64,000 bases of DNA from an uncultured Bryobacterales bacterium (lineage in GTDB: Bacteria > Acidobacteriota > Terriglobia > Bryobacterales > UBA6623): the NCBI GenBank assembly GCA_951813605.1, contig OX638379.1, positions 372,001 to 436,000 on the forward strand, written 5' to 3'. Under the pieces are notes generated by a model. The model was not told the DNA's origin, made no database searches, and saw only the letters and a program-made list of their open reading frames with translations. Shown one piece after another: positions 1-9,455 of this stretch. Position numbers and translations under genes: made by a program. Each line of letters opens with the position of its first letter. Positions within the stretch are counted from its first letter, which is position 1.

Positions 1-2
1 CG

Positions 3-548
3 CCCGCGGTGTGGCTCGAAGATGTTGACCTGCGCGTAGAACGGCTGGCCGGGTTCTCTGTCACGCCAGTCTTTGCCATCGAACGGCTTGCCATGCTTGA
101 AGTTGAAGTCGGTCTTGTTCCGCGCGCCGAGGCCGCTATCGTGGTCGTTCAGAGTGTAGTAACCGGCGTCCCGGAAGTAGTCGGTGATCAGGCGCACCGG
201 TGGCGGCAGCTCGTACCCGTCGTCGCGATGGCTCCGGTGGGCGTGAGCTCCGATGCTGGTTTGGTACATGCCCGTGATGAGGGCCGAGCGCGACGGCGAG
301 CAAACCGGGCAAGTCACGTAGGCGTTGGTGAAGCGCGCGCCCTCCTCGGCCAGCCGGTCGATGTTGGGCGTGCTGACCTCGGTGCTGCCGTAACAGGAGA
401 GGTCCGGCGATAGGTCGTCCGCAATGATCCAGACTATGTTCCACGGTCTGGCGGTCGCCTCCGTGCAGCCGGACGTGGTGGCTGCCGTCCCGGCAGCGAT
501 GCTTGTAGCGAGGAACTCCCTCCGGGTGGTCTCCATGATTCGTTCCAT
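3..548 (-). CDS. Sulfatase, N-terminal part (cut by window edge)
   Basis: Exported type I sulfatase that would hydrolyse sulfate esters, truncated by the left end of the window so that only about 182 residues are visible. The N-terminus has a twin-arginine motif (TTRREFLAT) followed by a small-residue stretch ending in SGC, so a Tat-exported lipoprotein is possible. The fold start NIVWIIADDLSPDLSCYG carries the metal-binding Asp pair, and CSPSR (Cys at about residue 84) is the C-x-P-x-R signature whose Cys is converted to formylglycine. ATG at 548 and ATG at 536 are both in frame; the second also leaves the Tat motif intact. The gene is divergent from nothing visible and stands 62 bases upstream-side of the TonB-like gene on the same strand. 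The substrate cannot be told from this piece. Confidence 0.88.
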   Translation of the reverse strand, partial: MERIMETTRREFLATSIAAGTAATTSGCTEATARPWNIVWIIADDLSPDLSCYGSTEVSTPNIDRLAEEGARFTNAYVTCPVCSPSRSALITGMYQTSIGAHAHRSHRDDGYELPPPVRLITDYFRDAGYYTLNDHDSGLGARNKTDFNFKHGKPFDGKDWRDREPGQPFYAQVNIFEPHRG

Positions 549-610
549 GCGTTCCGGGCGTTTGAGCGCAACAACGATGCCGTATAGTGCCGGCTCGGAT
601 GCGCCTAGTT

Positions 611-2002
611 TCAGGGATTTCGCATATTGTACAGGAATGTGAACTGCAGGCGGATGTCGCCGCCTAGGTATTCCCGTGGCAGCGGCGGGAACGGGTTTGA
701 AGCGCTGATCCCAGCTACTGCGGCTCGGTCGAGGGGAGGAGTTCCGGAAGCCTTGGCGATGACCAGCTTCGGCACGGAGCCGTTACGCGCAACGGAGAAT
801 TGAATCAGGGTCCGCCCGCGGCTCATCCCGAGCCTAGCGCTCTCCGGGATCACGGCGAACCAGTTGCGGCGAATGGACGCTAGGATCTGCGTTAGGTACG
901 GACGGAAATCGACCCCTCGCGGGTCGCTGAGCAATTCCACGAGGCTGCCCGAACTCGAGGGCCCCGGGGGCAGGATCCCGGCCGAAGCGGCGCCACCGAA
1001 CCCGTCGCCCACCGCTTGTCGAGGCCCGCCTCCGCGGATCATCTGCTGGATCGCGCCTTCGATCACTTGGTCAGGGCGAGCTGTCAGATCCAGCGTGCCG
1101 AGCTGTGCGGATCCGCGGCGGCTGGGCATGCTGGCCTTTGGGCTTTCCAACTGCAGGGCGGCGCGCTTTCGCGAGGGGGCCAAGGGCATGGGGAGCAGCC
1201 GCGGGTCCCGCGCTTGAGCCAGCTCTCGACCTCGCTGGAACTCGCCGGGAGCGGGACTCTGCGCGGCCGGCAGCTCGGCTTGCTCGGATTCTTCGGCCTC
1301 TTCCAGCGCGGGAGATTCTTCAGGCGTTTCAGGCTCCTCTTGTTCGATCGGTTGCGGCACCGCCTCTTCTTCCTGCGCGGGCTCGGCTGCCTCAGGGGTT
1401 TCGGGTTCAGGGGCCGGCGCGGGTGCCGGCTCGGAGGGCGGCTGGGGCAGCCCGCGAAATTCGCCCTCTCCGTCACCTGGAACGTCCGCCTTCCCTCGCA
1501 AGGGAGGCAAGTCGTCCAGCGGCGGGGCCATTAAGGTGAACCTCATGGAGTCCCAGTCCGCTGGCTTGGCAAATTCCAGTTCCTGGGTTCCCGGGATGAG
1601 CAGGAGCGCCAATCCCACCGCATGAAGGAAAATGGAGACGGCTCTTGCCTCCAGTGCCCGGGCAGGGAAGGGCCGTTCCGTCCAGGGCGTCTCGAGCCGC
1701 AAAGGCGTCTCGGAGTCGACAGGCCAAATCCCACTGCCCGACGCCCGGTGGAATTGTCGGACAGGATCGAAGGGCCGGACGAGGAATTCCGGCGGGCGCG
1801 TATCGGACGGAGGCAGCAACAATCCCGCTGGATCTTGGGCGTGCTGCCAGCGCAACCTCAAACCAAAATCGGCCGTCGACAGCCAGATCGGGCGATCGCT
1901 GGGGGCCAGCCTGACGGTTCGCGCTTCCGAGACACGGCTCTCCAGACTCCTGCCGTAGTCCTCGAGCAAGAAATAGAGGTCCGCGCTGTCCCGCTTGTTC
2001 AA
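611..2002 (-). CDS. TonB-family energy transducer with long N-terminal extension
   Basis: A TonB-like protein of 463 residues that should couple the proton-motive force to outer-membrane receptors. About 119 residues precede the single membrane segment (roughly residues 120-137, AVSIFLHAVGLALLLIPG), whereas ordinary TonB has only a short cytoplasmic tail. After the membrane segment comes a Pro/Glu/Ala-rich periplasm-spanning stretch (about 175-265) and then a C-terminal TonB domain (about 365-463) with the usual RNW and LIQFSVARNGSV features, ending LQFTFLYN. The gene begins one base from the stop of the upstream oxidoreductase gene, so the two are probably co-transcribed. A receptor of the Oar type that could use it lies at 55673-59044. 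The role of the N-terminal extension is unknown. Confidence 0.85.
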   Translation of the reverse strand: MNKRDSADLYFLLEDYGRSLESRVSEARTVRLAPSDRPIWLSTADFGLRLRWQHAQDPAGLLLPPSDTRPPEFLVRPFDPVRQFHRASGSGIWPVDSETPLRLETPWTERPFPARALEARAVSIFLHAVGLALLLIPGTQELEFAKPADWDSMRFTLMAPPLDDLPPLRGKADVPGDGEGEFRGLPQPPSEPAPAPAPEPETPEAAEPAQEEEAVPQPIEQEEPETPEESPALEEAEESEQAELPAAQSPAPGEFQRGRELAQARDPRLLPMPLAPSRKRAALQLESPKASMPSRRGSAQLGTLDLTARPDQVIEGAIQQMIRGGGPRQAVGDGFGGAASAGILPPGPSSSGSLVELLSDPRGVDFRPYLTQILASIRRNWFAVIPESARLGMSRGRTLIQFSVARNGSVPKLVIAKASGTPPLDRAAVAGISASNPFPPLPREYLGGDIRLQFTFLYNMRNP

Positions 2003-2968
2003 TTAATTTCTGGCAGCCAATGTCCTGGAGATCAGATCCGAATGCCGGTTGATCGCCTCTCTTATTCTAAGGGCCAGTCGAAGGGCCTCGAGACCGTCGC
2101 GACCATCCACGCGAGGGCGGGTGCGGTCGCGCACGCAGCGCAGGAAGGAGCGTAACTGGTGCCGTAGCGGCTCGCCGTCCGTGGTCACGAGAGGCCGGAC
2201 TAGCGGGCGGTTTTCATTGTCGAGCCCAATGCGCACGCCCTGGCGGCCTATATAGTCGACCGAAAGGTACTCGCGAGGCTGGAAGAATCGGAGCTTTCGG
2301 ATCTTCTCGGTCGACACGCGACTCGCAGTTAAGTTGGCGACACAGCCGTTCCGGAATTGGATTCGAGCGCTCGCGATGTCAGTGCGGTCGGAAACGACGG
2401 AGAGGCCGCTAGCGTCCACTTGCTGCACCTCCGAGTCGACCAAGGTGCGTACGATGTCGATGTCGTGGATCATCAGATCGAGGATCACGTCGACATCGAG
2501 GCTCCGGGGACTGAACGGGCTCATGCGATGGACTTCGAAGAAAAGGGGCACGGTGGCGGCGGCGGTCGCAGCTTCGACCACTGGATTGAATCGTTCCAGA
2601 TGACCGACCTGCAGGACACGCCCGGCCCGTTCGGCAGCGACGACAAGCGATTCGGCGGAGGCGAGGTCCGCGGCGATCGGTTTCTCGACCAAGAGATCGA
2701 TTCCACCTTCGAGAAGCGGAATCCCCACGAGTGCATGCTGGCGAGTCGGCACCGCGAGGCTGGCGGCGCGCACCAGCTCGGGCAGCCCATCTGCAGCAGT
2801 CCGGCTCTCGCATCCGAACTCGGCCGCCACCTGGCATGCACGGGCAGGATCGCGGTCCACGACTGCCGCGAGTTCCGCTTCAGGCAACGACGCGAAGACG
2901 CGCGCGTGGTGCCGTCCGAAACTTCCGGCCCCGACCACCGCGACCGGGATGCGCTGGTTTCTACTCAC
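2003..2968 (-). CDS. Gfo/Idh/MocA family NAD(P)-dependent oxidoreductase
   Basis: Cytoplasmic sugar or nucleotide-sugar dehydrogenase. The Rossmann dinucleotide motif GAGSFGRHHA is at the N-terminus and the family signature VEKPIA is about 90 residues in, followed by GHLERFNPVVEA. That last motif resembles UDP-GlcNAc 3-dehydrogenases (WlbA/GnnA type) often found near lipid A genes, but no lpx gene is visible here, so the substrate remains open. The reading frame stays open upstream to 3082, but that would run into the end of the neighbouring gene. GTG at 2968 starts right before the Rossmann strand (VSRNQRIPVAVV) and leaves a 35-base gap, so it is preferred. The TonB-like gene follows immediately. 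Confidence 0.85.
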   Translation of the reverse strand: MSRNQRIPVAVVGAGSFGRHHARVFASLPEAELAAVVDRDPARACQVAAEFGCESRTAADGLPELVRAASLAVPTRQHALVGIPLLEGGIDLLVEKPIAADLASAESLVVAAERAGRVLQVGHLERFNPVVEAATAAATVPLFFEVHRMSPFSPRSLDVDVILDLMIHDIDIVRTLVDSEVQQVDASGLSVVSDRTDIASARIQFRNGCVANLTASRVSTEKIRKLRFFQPREYLSVDYIGRQGVRIGLDNENRPLVRPLVTTDGEPLRHQLRSFLRCVRDRTRPRVDGRDGLEALRLALRIREAINRHSDLISRTLAARN

Positions 2969-3003
2969 AACAATCGGAGGTGGCTCTTGGTGGCCCTCCG
3001 TCG

Positions 3004-4455
3004 TTAGCGGAGGTCGTAGGCGACCATGTCCGTCTGGTTGCGCACTAGCAGCACGCCTGCTGCCATCGCGGGCACGTTCCATGTCTTGCCGGGAATTGAC
3101 TCGAATCGCACGAGCTCCCGGTACTCATCCGGAGTTGCCTCGACCAATGCAAGATCGCCATCCTCGCTCAGCACGATCAGGTGACCTGACGCGTAAAGCA
3201 ACTGCCCGAAGCGGTACCGCCCCCTCTTCCAAAGCCGTTCACCCGTTCGCACGTCCACAGCCGCCAGTATGCCCTCGTCGAGTCCGTACACGACGTCGTC
3301 CACCAGCACCGACGAGTTGAACTTGTTCTTCATGTTGCGGTTGAACCAGAGTTCCTCTACGGAAAACCGTCCAGCTTCCGCCGTGATCTTGAGCAATGCG
3401 GCGCCGTGGCCGTAGCCGGACGAGACAAATACATGATTGGCGTCAACGACCAGCGGCTGTGCGCAGTTGGCGTCGTAGCTCGTTTTCCAACCGTGGCTCC
3501 AAAACAGCGAGCCGTCTTTCACCGATGCGCCGAGAATCCTGGTGCCGCTCATGACCAGAAGCTGTCTCCGTCCCGCGAGACTGGCGATCTGCGGGGAGGC
3601 ATATCCAGCCTTGTCGTCAAGCGCCGACCAGCGAACTTCTCCCGTGAGACGGTCGTACGCGATCAGCGACCTTTCATTGCGTCCGCCGGCTACCACGACC
3701 ACCAAGTCATCAACAACGAGGGGGGCACCGGACATTCCCCAGGTGAGGTTCGAGGCTCGGGCGTCCTCCAGAATGTTCCTTTGCCAAAGCACTTTTCCGT
3801 CCTTGGCGCTAAGGCAAACCAAGTGGCCGTTCGCGCCTTGCGCGTAGAGTCTCCCATCCGCCCAAGTCGGGGTCGCCCTCGGGCCGTCTCCGCCCATGGA
3901 TTCGCTGAATCGCGAACTCCAGGAATGCTCCCAGAATTGGCGCCCGTTCTCCAAGCCGTACGCCGCGACGACTTCGCGTCCGCGCCTTTGCTCGATTGTG
4001 AAGACCAGCGAGTCTGCCACAACCATCGAGGCGTAGCCGCCGCCTACCTGCTGTCTCCAGAGCTCCGGCGGGCCGTCGGCAGGCCATGCGAGGTTTACTT
4101 TCGTCTGATCGTAGATGCCGGCCCGGCCCGGCCCTCTGTACTCGGTCCAGTAGTTCTCTTGGGCCGTTGCCGCATCTCCGCGCTTTGCCGCGGGCCTTGC
4201 CATCGTCGCCGGGGCAGCGGCGATGTCCTGTCTCGAAGGATGCGCCTCGGAAGTCGCCTCGCGGATGCGGGCTTCTTCGATTCGGCGCAAGCGGCTTTCC
4301 GAGTCCACGTGCTCGATGACCAAGCGCCTGCCCGAACCTCCGAGTCCGACCGTGGCTCCTGTCCAAAGTAGGTAGACTGCGACCGCCAGCGCCACGGTAG
4401 CGGACGCACCGAGGACGTAGAGCAGTGCACGGAGAATTCGTTTGGCTAAAGGCAT
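3004..4455 (-). CDS. Membrane-anchored PQQ-type beta-propeller protein
   Basis: A 483-residue protein with one N-terminal membrane segment (LLYVLGASATVALAVAVYLLW) and an extracytoplasmic eight-bladed-type propeller made of PQQ-like repeats. Repeats are visible as W-rich motifs such as GKVLWQRN, GEVRWSA, GSLFWSHGW and GERLWKRG, and the first block reads WTEYRGPGRAGIYD, typical of exported PQQ-repeat proteins of acidobacteria and planctomycetes. No catalytic dehydrogenase domain can be seen, so it is more likely a scaffold or binding protein than an enzyme. ATG at 4455 is chosen because it directly precedes the basic/hydrophobic anchor and avoids overlap with nadE; the open frame continues to 4635. 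It probably lies in one transcript with nadE upstream and the oxidoreductase downstream. Confidence 0.85.
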   Translation of the reverse strand: MPLAKRILRALLYVLGASATVALAVAVYLLWTGATVGLGGSGRRLVIEHVDSESRLRRIEEARIREATSEAHPSRQDIAAAPATMARPAAKRGDAATAQENYWTEYRGPGRAGIYDQTKVNLAWPADGPPELWRQQVGGGYASMVVADSLVFTIEQRRGREVVAAYGLENGRQFWEHSWSSRFSESMGGDGPRATPTWADGRLYAQGANGHLVCLSAKDGKVLWQRNILEDARASNLTWGMSGAPLVVDDLVVVVAGGRNERSLIAYDRLTGEVRWSALDDKAGYASPQIASLAGRRQLLVMSGTRILGASVKDGSLFWSHGWKTSYDANCAQPLVVDANHVFVSSGYGHGAALLKITAEAGRFSVEELWFNRNMKNKFNSSVLVDDVVYGLDEGILAAVDVRTGERLWKRGRYRFGQLLYASGHLIVLSEDGDLALVEATPDEYRELVRFESIPGKTWNVPAMAAGVLLVRNQTDMVAYDLR

Positions 4456-4501
4456 GGGACGCTCGGCTTCGTCGTCGCGGGCCGCGACGCTAGTTCTTAG
4501 A

Positions 4502-6160
4502 CTAGCGGACGTATCGTTGAGCGATCGGGAATCTGCGCCCCATGCCGAACGCCTTTGATGTGACGCGAAGTCCGGGTGCGGCTTGCTGGCGCTTGTACTC
4601 GTTCCTGTCAACCTTTCTCGCGATTTCCCGGACAAGACCCAGCGGCTCTCCCAACTGCTCGACGATAGCGGACACGGAAAGGTTCTCTTCTACGTACAGC
4701 TTCAGAATCGGGTCCAGCACCTCGTATGGAGGGAGGGAGTCGGAATCCTTCTGGTCGGGCCGCAACTCCGCCGATGGCGCCTTTGTCAGAACAGACTCAG
4801 GAATTGCGTTGGGGCGCCGACGGTTGGCGACGGCAGCAAGCTCGTAGACGAGCGTCTTTGGAACGTCGCTGATGACGGCCAGCCCGCCGCACATGTCGCC
4901 GTAGATCGTGCAGTACCCGACCGCAAGCTCGCTCTTGTTTCCCGTAGTCAGCACCAAGCCGTCAAACTTGTTCGACAGCGCCATGAGCGTGTTCCCGCGG
5001 ATGCGAGCCTGTAGGTTTTCCTCGGCGATGTTAGGGGCCGTGCCGGCGAATAGGGGGGCCAGCTGTTTCTCGAATGCCTTGTACAAAGGAGCGATTGGGA
5101 TTGTCTCGAATCGGATTCCGAGAGCGCGGGCAGTGTGCCGAGCGTCTGTCAAGCTGCCTTCGGACGAGTACGGTCCCGGCATTCCCACACCTGTGACGTT
5201 AGCCGCCCCGAGCGCTTCCGCGGCGAGGACGACGGTGAGCGCCGAGTCGATGCCCCCGCTCAGCCCCACGATGGCCTTGCCGAAGCCGCACTTCGTCACA
5301 TAGTCGCGGGTGCCCATGACAAGGGCGTCGAATACCGCATCGACCTCGCCGAAAACCTCGCCCGAACTCCAGCTGCCTTCGGGAACATCGCTGTCGCCGG
5401 CCACGTCCCACAAGACCAAGTCTTCCCGGAAGGAATCAGCCCGCGTGCGCAGGGTCCCGCTTTCGTCCAAAGCGAAGCTCGATCCATCGAAGATCAGTTG
5501 GTCGTTTCCGCCGACCTGGTTGACCAGCACGGCCGGCACCCGGTGGCGCAGCGCCGCGGCCCGGAGCATTTCGACGCGGAATTCACGCTTTCCAATGTGG
5601 TACGGAGAGGCGGAAACGTTTAGCAGAAGGTCGATCCCCTGGCTCGCCAGCTCCTCCACCGGGTCCCGCGAGTAGCGGGAGCGCTCCCAAAACTGCTTGT
5701 CGTTCCATGCGTCCTCACAGATAGTCAGGCCGATCCTGGCCTTTTCGAATCGCCAAACGCCGGCCCTCTTTCCCGGCACGAAATACCGCGACTCGTCGAA
5801 CACGTCGTATGTCGGGAGCAGCACCTTGCGCTGGCGGAACACAATCTCGCCCCGATGCACGCAGGCAAGGCAGTTGGCGGCGTCGCCCGATTCTTCGTCG
5901 CGACCGCAATATCCAACGACGAGTCCCGTTCCGAGCCGGACCGAGGCAGCGGCGAGCCGCCTCAGATGGGTCTCGTTGGATTCCAAATAGCCTGCGGTTT
6001 CGACAAGGTCGAGCGGGGGATACCCGCTGATTGCTAGCTCGGGGAAGACTGCCAGGTCCGCTCCAGCCCGGTCGGCGCGCTCCGCGAACCTCAGGATCCG
6101 CTCGGTGTTTGAGCGAAGGTCTCCGACGGTCGGATTGAATTGGGCAAGCGCCAGTCTCAT
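4502..6160 (-). CDS. nadE: Glutamine-dependent NAD+ synthetase
   Basis: Catalyses the last step of NAD+ synthesis, converting nicotinate adenine dinucleotide to NAD+ with glutamine as nitrogen donor. The 552 residues contain an N-terminal nitrilase-type glutaminase domain (about 1-270) with the Glu-Lys-Cys triad visible as Glu41 (FPELAISGYPP), Lys112 (RQRKVLLPTY) and Cys148 (LTICEDAW). The C-terminal synthetase domain has the ATP pyrophosphatase loop GLSGGIDSALT at about 299-309 and the late motif APSAELRPDQKD. Length and order match the bacterial two-domain NadE. ATG at 6160 gives a start directly on the first nitrilase strand (MRLALAQFNPTVGD). It is cytoplasmic and housekeeping. Confidence 0.97.
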   Translation of the reverse strand: MRLALAQFNPTVGDLRSNTERILRFAERADRAGADLAVFPELAISGYPPLDLVETAGYLESNETHLRRLAAASVRLGTGLVVGYCGRDEESGDAANCLACVHRGEIVFRQRKVLLPTYDVFDESRYFVPGKRAGVWRFEKARIGLTICEDAWNDKQFWERSRYSRDPVEELASQGIDLLLNVSASPYHIGKREFRVEMLRAAALRHRVPAVLVNQVGGNDQLIFDGSSFALDESGTLRTRADSFREDLVLWDVAGDSDVPEGSWSSGEVFGEVDAVFDALVMGTRDYVTKCGFGKAIVGLSGGIDSALTVVLAAEALGAANVTGVGMPGPYSSEGSLTDARHTARALGIRFETIPIAPLYKAFEKQLAPLFAGTAPNIAEENLQARIRGNTLMALSNKFDGLVLTTGNKSELAVGYCTIYGDMCGGLAVISDVPKTLVYELAAVANRRRPNAIPESVLTKAPSAELRPDQKDSDSLPPYEVLDPILKLYVEENLSVSAIVEQLGEPLGLVREIARKVDRNEYKRQQAAPGLRVTSKAFGMGRRFPIAQRYVR

Positions 6161-6212
6161 CGCACCCGTTCCTCACTCTAGCGAGCCGCGGGTGATCTTT
6201 GCGCAGCACGGG

Positions 6213-7142
6213 CTATTCCGCGGCCGCCTCGATTGATGCCACGATCAATTCTCGTGTGTCGTGGATTTGGAATGGCACCCGGTCGCCCATAGGCTGCCTG
6301 AGCGAAAGACCGTAATTCAGCGTGGATCTCTGACGCGCCACCGGAAGGCCTGTGGATCGAGAACCGTCTCCTCGGACCATTGCGCGCTTACGCTCGCGTG
6401 GTTTATCGGAAACTGCCGGCTGCATCCAGCCCGCGGCGTCGATCAAGGCTGTCTCGTCGATGGCGCCAAACTGCGCCGCGAGCGCGGCGGAACCGGTGTG
6501 TTCGCGCCAGACAACCCTTGCACGGCTGCCAGCGAACGCATCCTTCTCCAAGAGGTCCCCTGCCTACAGCGGGATGGAGCCGCCGCACGGCAACGCGTGG
6601 CCCCAAGCAGCGGCGCGCGCCACGCCAACCTCGAAACTTGAGCCCGGCACGTCGCTGGGCACTTCTCGGTGTGCGGTTTCGTCCTGCCGTCGCAATGAGT
6701 CGTAGTTGAGCATCTGAATCATGCTTCGGCTCGGCGGCGCGGGAAGCTTCTCACGCATCGCTTCTGCCAGTTGCTCATGACCCGCGATGCCCATCAGCGT
6801 TCCGTCTTCGGCCACATGGTAGGTGAGGTTCAGGCCTTCGATGGAGGAGAACACTGGGTGGCCACGGCCCGGCCATTCCCGGTCAAGGTCAGCGAGAGAA
6901 AGGTAGCAGTGTTGCTGAAGCTGTCGTTCGTGCGCCTAACGCGCAGCCGACAGCGCCTGTCGCGGACATCTGTCACCGGATCGCGATCGATGAACGTTGT
7001 GGGCCGCTCAAACCATTCGGGGATTTCGAGCGGCATGCCGTCTTCAGAGCCGTATCTCACGCTCACCGTTTCCGCGTGCAATGAAGCGAACACGCGATGC
7101 AGAACCGTTGACACGCGGAAGAGTACTCGCGTCATGCGCTGA
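6213..7142 (-). pseudogene. Decayed gene of unknown family
   Basis: Three protein-like stretches lie in different frames of the minus strand in a consistent order: 7142-6830 (contains EIPEWFERPTTFIDRDP), then about 6890-6564 (contains EGLNLTYHVAEDGTLMGIAG and EKLPAPPSRSMIQML), then about 6570-6213 (contains AALAAQFGAIDETALIDAAG). The middle and last parts have the alternating pattern of an exported beta-rich protein and vaguely recall DUF6263-type proteins, but I cannot prove the family. No single frame covers the whole stretch and a stop (TAG) lies just ahead of the third segment. The simplest reading is a gene broken by at least two frameshifts. Sequencing error would be an alternative. Confidence 0.4.
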
Positions 7143-7224
7143 CTCGATCCCATGGAGCCCCGCCCCGCGCTGGACGCCGCCCCCCTAGGGGAGGAGGCGT
7201 GTCTCGCTATCGCCCGATGATCGG

Positions 7225-8445
7225 CTAGAGGACCCTTCCATCGTTGACGGTGAGGCGGAAGGGAGCCTTCCTCAGTCCAGCTGCCACCCCTTCGATGGTC
7301 ACCATCGTGCCGCTGCGAAGCCCGGTGCGACGGCGATTCTCGAGATTGACGACGACTTCGACGGCTCCGCCCGGCTCGCTGCTCAGGTTGATTGTCGCGG
7401 GCCGCTCCGGAGGAGTCGCCGAGACAACGTACAGCCGCATTTCGGGAGTCAGCGCACCGCTCAGGCGAGACCAAGTCGCGTCGCCTTGCGCGCCCGTCAG
7501 CGCCGTCTTGAGGTCCTTGTAGACCCAAAGCTTCGGATTCTCCTTGCGCGATTTCTGCTCCGCTTCGAATTGCAGCTGCTGGGTGGACTTTAGCTCGATC
7601 CTTTGGGTAGGCAGCGCCCCCATCTTGGCCATTTCCTCGAACCGGGGCCAGTACAGGTCGAAGCTCTCGTCACCGTAATTCTTCCTCAGCATGTTCTGCA
7701 CGTATTCGGCAACTTGGGTACGACCCTCTGCAGGCATGGAATTCGGACCATCGTAAAGGGCCGCGCGCGCGAAGGAAAAGAAAGCCAAGTCGTATTTCGA
7801 AGCGTCGTTCTGGGCGAGCACGACTTGGCCCAGCCAGTAGGAGACCTGACCGCGAGACGGGTCGGTCTCCAGTACCCTGCGGAACGACGCCTCTGCGCCG
7901 GTATTGTCCTTCTTCTGCATGCGGCCCCAACCGATTGTCAGGTGCGCTGCTGCTTCGGCCTGAGTTCGCGCATTGTCCCAAGCCGCCTGCGCAACCGTGT
8001 CCGGCTTTGTGCCGAATTGCGTGGGAATTGCTTCCAGCAGCGCGTTGGCTGCTTGGGTCCCGTCCCCGACGACCTCGTCGTCAGCCCTGCCAAGATAGGG
8101 GCTGAATAGGGTGATCGCGTAATTGGCGGCGAAGTCGCCGGGGACCATTCCCAGCACTCCCTTTGCCGCGACCACTGCCTCGGCGGTCTTGCCTGTCTTC
8201 TGATAGCAGTCCAGATAAAATCGCGCCCGTTCTAGAGCGTAGTCAGTTTCCGGATACTTCTGCATCCACTCGTCCAGCAGGACCAGCTTATTGGCGGGAT
8301 CCGCTTCGCCGTAGACTTTGCTGATGATGTCGTACTCAGCCCTGTCCTTGTACTGCTTTTCTTGCGGATTGGGGATGGCGACCGCAGCCACCATCAGCAG
8401 CAGACAGAATGTGAGCGCGATTTGCGTAACTTTCTTCAGAATCAT
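7225..8445 (-). CDS. Exported TPR-containing protein
   Basis: A 406-residue protein with a clear signal peptide (TQIALTFCLLLMVAAVAIPNP) and helical repeats of the tetratricopeptide type in about residues 35-240, for example the blocks around LLDEWMQKYPETDYALERAR and the block NTGAEASFRRVLETDPSRGQ. The C-terminal third is beta-rich and ends with a small domain (about 335-406). The layout matches exported TPR proteins that are common in Solibacter-like genomes; the molecular role is not known, but such proteins usually assemble or recruit other periplasmic proteins. It stands alone: a decayed gene lies downstream and about 1 kb without genes upstream. Confidence 0.8.
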   Translation of the reverse strand: MILKKVTQIALTFCLLLMVAAVAIPNPQEKQYKDRAEYDIISKVYGEADPANKLVLLDEWMQKYPETDYALERARFYLDCYQKTGKTAEAVVAAKGVLGMVPGDFAANYAITLFSPYLGRADDEVVGDGTQAANALLEAIPTQFGTKPDTVAQAAWDNARTQAEAAAHLTIGWGRMQKKDNTGAEASFRRVLETDPSRGQVSYWLGQVVLAQNDASKYDLAFFSFARAALYDGPNSMPAEGRTQVAEYVQNMLRKNYGDESFDLYWPRFEEMAKMGALPTQRIELKSTQQLQFEAEQKSRKENPKLWVYKDLKTALTGAQGDATWSRLSGALTPEMRLYVVSATPPERPATINLSSEPGGAVEVVVNLENRRRTGLRSGTMVTIEGVAAGLRKAPFRLTVNDGRVL

Positions 8446-9455
8446 CTGTGAACTCCGGGAGTGCCCCTCAACGCTTTATGGGGCATGATGGCACAAAGCT
8501 GCCAGCGCTGACAATGGCCCCCGCACGCGAAAGCCGACTTTGATGCCGACTAATACGCGAGTATAGGACAGTCTGCGCCGTGACGCAACTATTGCCGTCA
8601 AGTAGCCGAGTGTGCGGACGGCGGCCGCAGGCTGGCGACAAGCCCCGCCGACACCTTGCCCGGGTGGCCGAGGCCGGCAATCAGACGCCGCGCTAGCGCG
8701 CCATCAAAGCCACTGTTTTCTTGGTCCCCTTCCTGCCGAGACCGCGCCGCAGGACGGGTCTTCGTCACCGCGGCTTTCGAATGCCACGCCGCGCGGCACT
8801 TAGGAGATCCACTTCACCTACGTCTGTGCCGCAGCCGGTCGAAAGAGATCGGCGCTAGGGAATCCTAGGAAAACGATGGACCATTCTGCGACAGTCGATT
8901 CATGGCTATCCCTCTCGTTCCGGCAACGAGTCTAGAAACCGCTGATTGCAGGCCTCCACAGTCGCTTAGCGCATTACCACGCGGGGCTCCTTTTTCGCCA
9001 AGCGTCGTACCCTTGACATCCCACTACTCGTCTCCGCTCGCTCGCAAGGTTCCGCGCAGCTCTCGATCAAGCGCGATACGGTGTGACACACCGATGGTCG
9101 AAAAGCTGGTCAGAAATCAAATCATGCGGGGACACGCCCGTCATACGTATCGGCGATTTATTTGGACCGGTCGGACCCATAGCTTGGCGTCCATATGTAA
9201 TTGACGTCCATATGTATATGCGTGGCACCGGTGGCGTGCATGAGCACGCTCGCTGTCTTTGACAAGGGCGTTCTTGTGGCGCCCGACTTTCCTCAGTGAC
9301 TTAGTTGACAACTTCGGGAATCCTAGGTCATAGTGAATGAATGGCTGCCCGGCCGCTTCTTGGCCGGAAAGCAGTTGCGAACTTTGGCTCATTCGGGGGG
9401 CTAGGAACGAATCGGAATTGGATTCCCTGAGCGGGCATAGCTTGAAAAGGAACAC
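8446..9455. other. Long gene-less stretch
   Basis: About 1 kb without a supportable gene. Short open frames here have no recognisable protein features. It holds a twelve-base direct repeat (CGTCCATATGTA at about 9188 and again about 16 bases further on) and a probable promoter near 9305-9334 for the small gene downstream. Confidence 0.6.
9305..9334 (+). promoter_or_regulatory. Probable sigma-70 promoter for the 85-residue protein
   Basis: A perfect -35 box TTGACA at 9305-9310 is followed after 18 bases by CATAGT (9329-9334), four of six matches to TATAAT. Transcription would begin near 9341, giving a leader of about 115 bases before the start codon at 9456. Confidence 0.45.

Noticed and set aside
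10..413. 134-codon plus-strand frame at the left end
   Set aside because: It is the antisense of the truncated sulfatase, whose motifs are unmistakable.
9188..9216. Short direct repeat of CGTCCATATGTA
   Set aside because: Only two copies with a short spacer; not a CRISPR array, and no known site was recognised.
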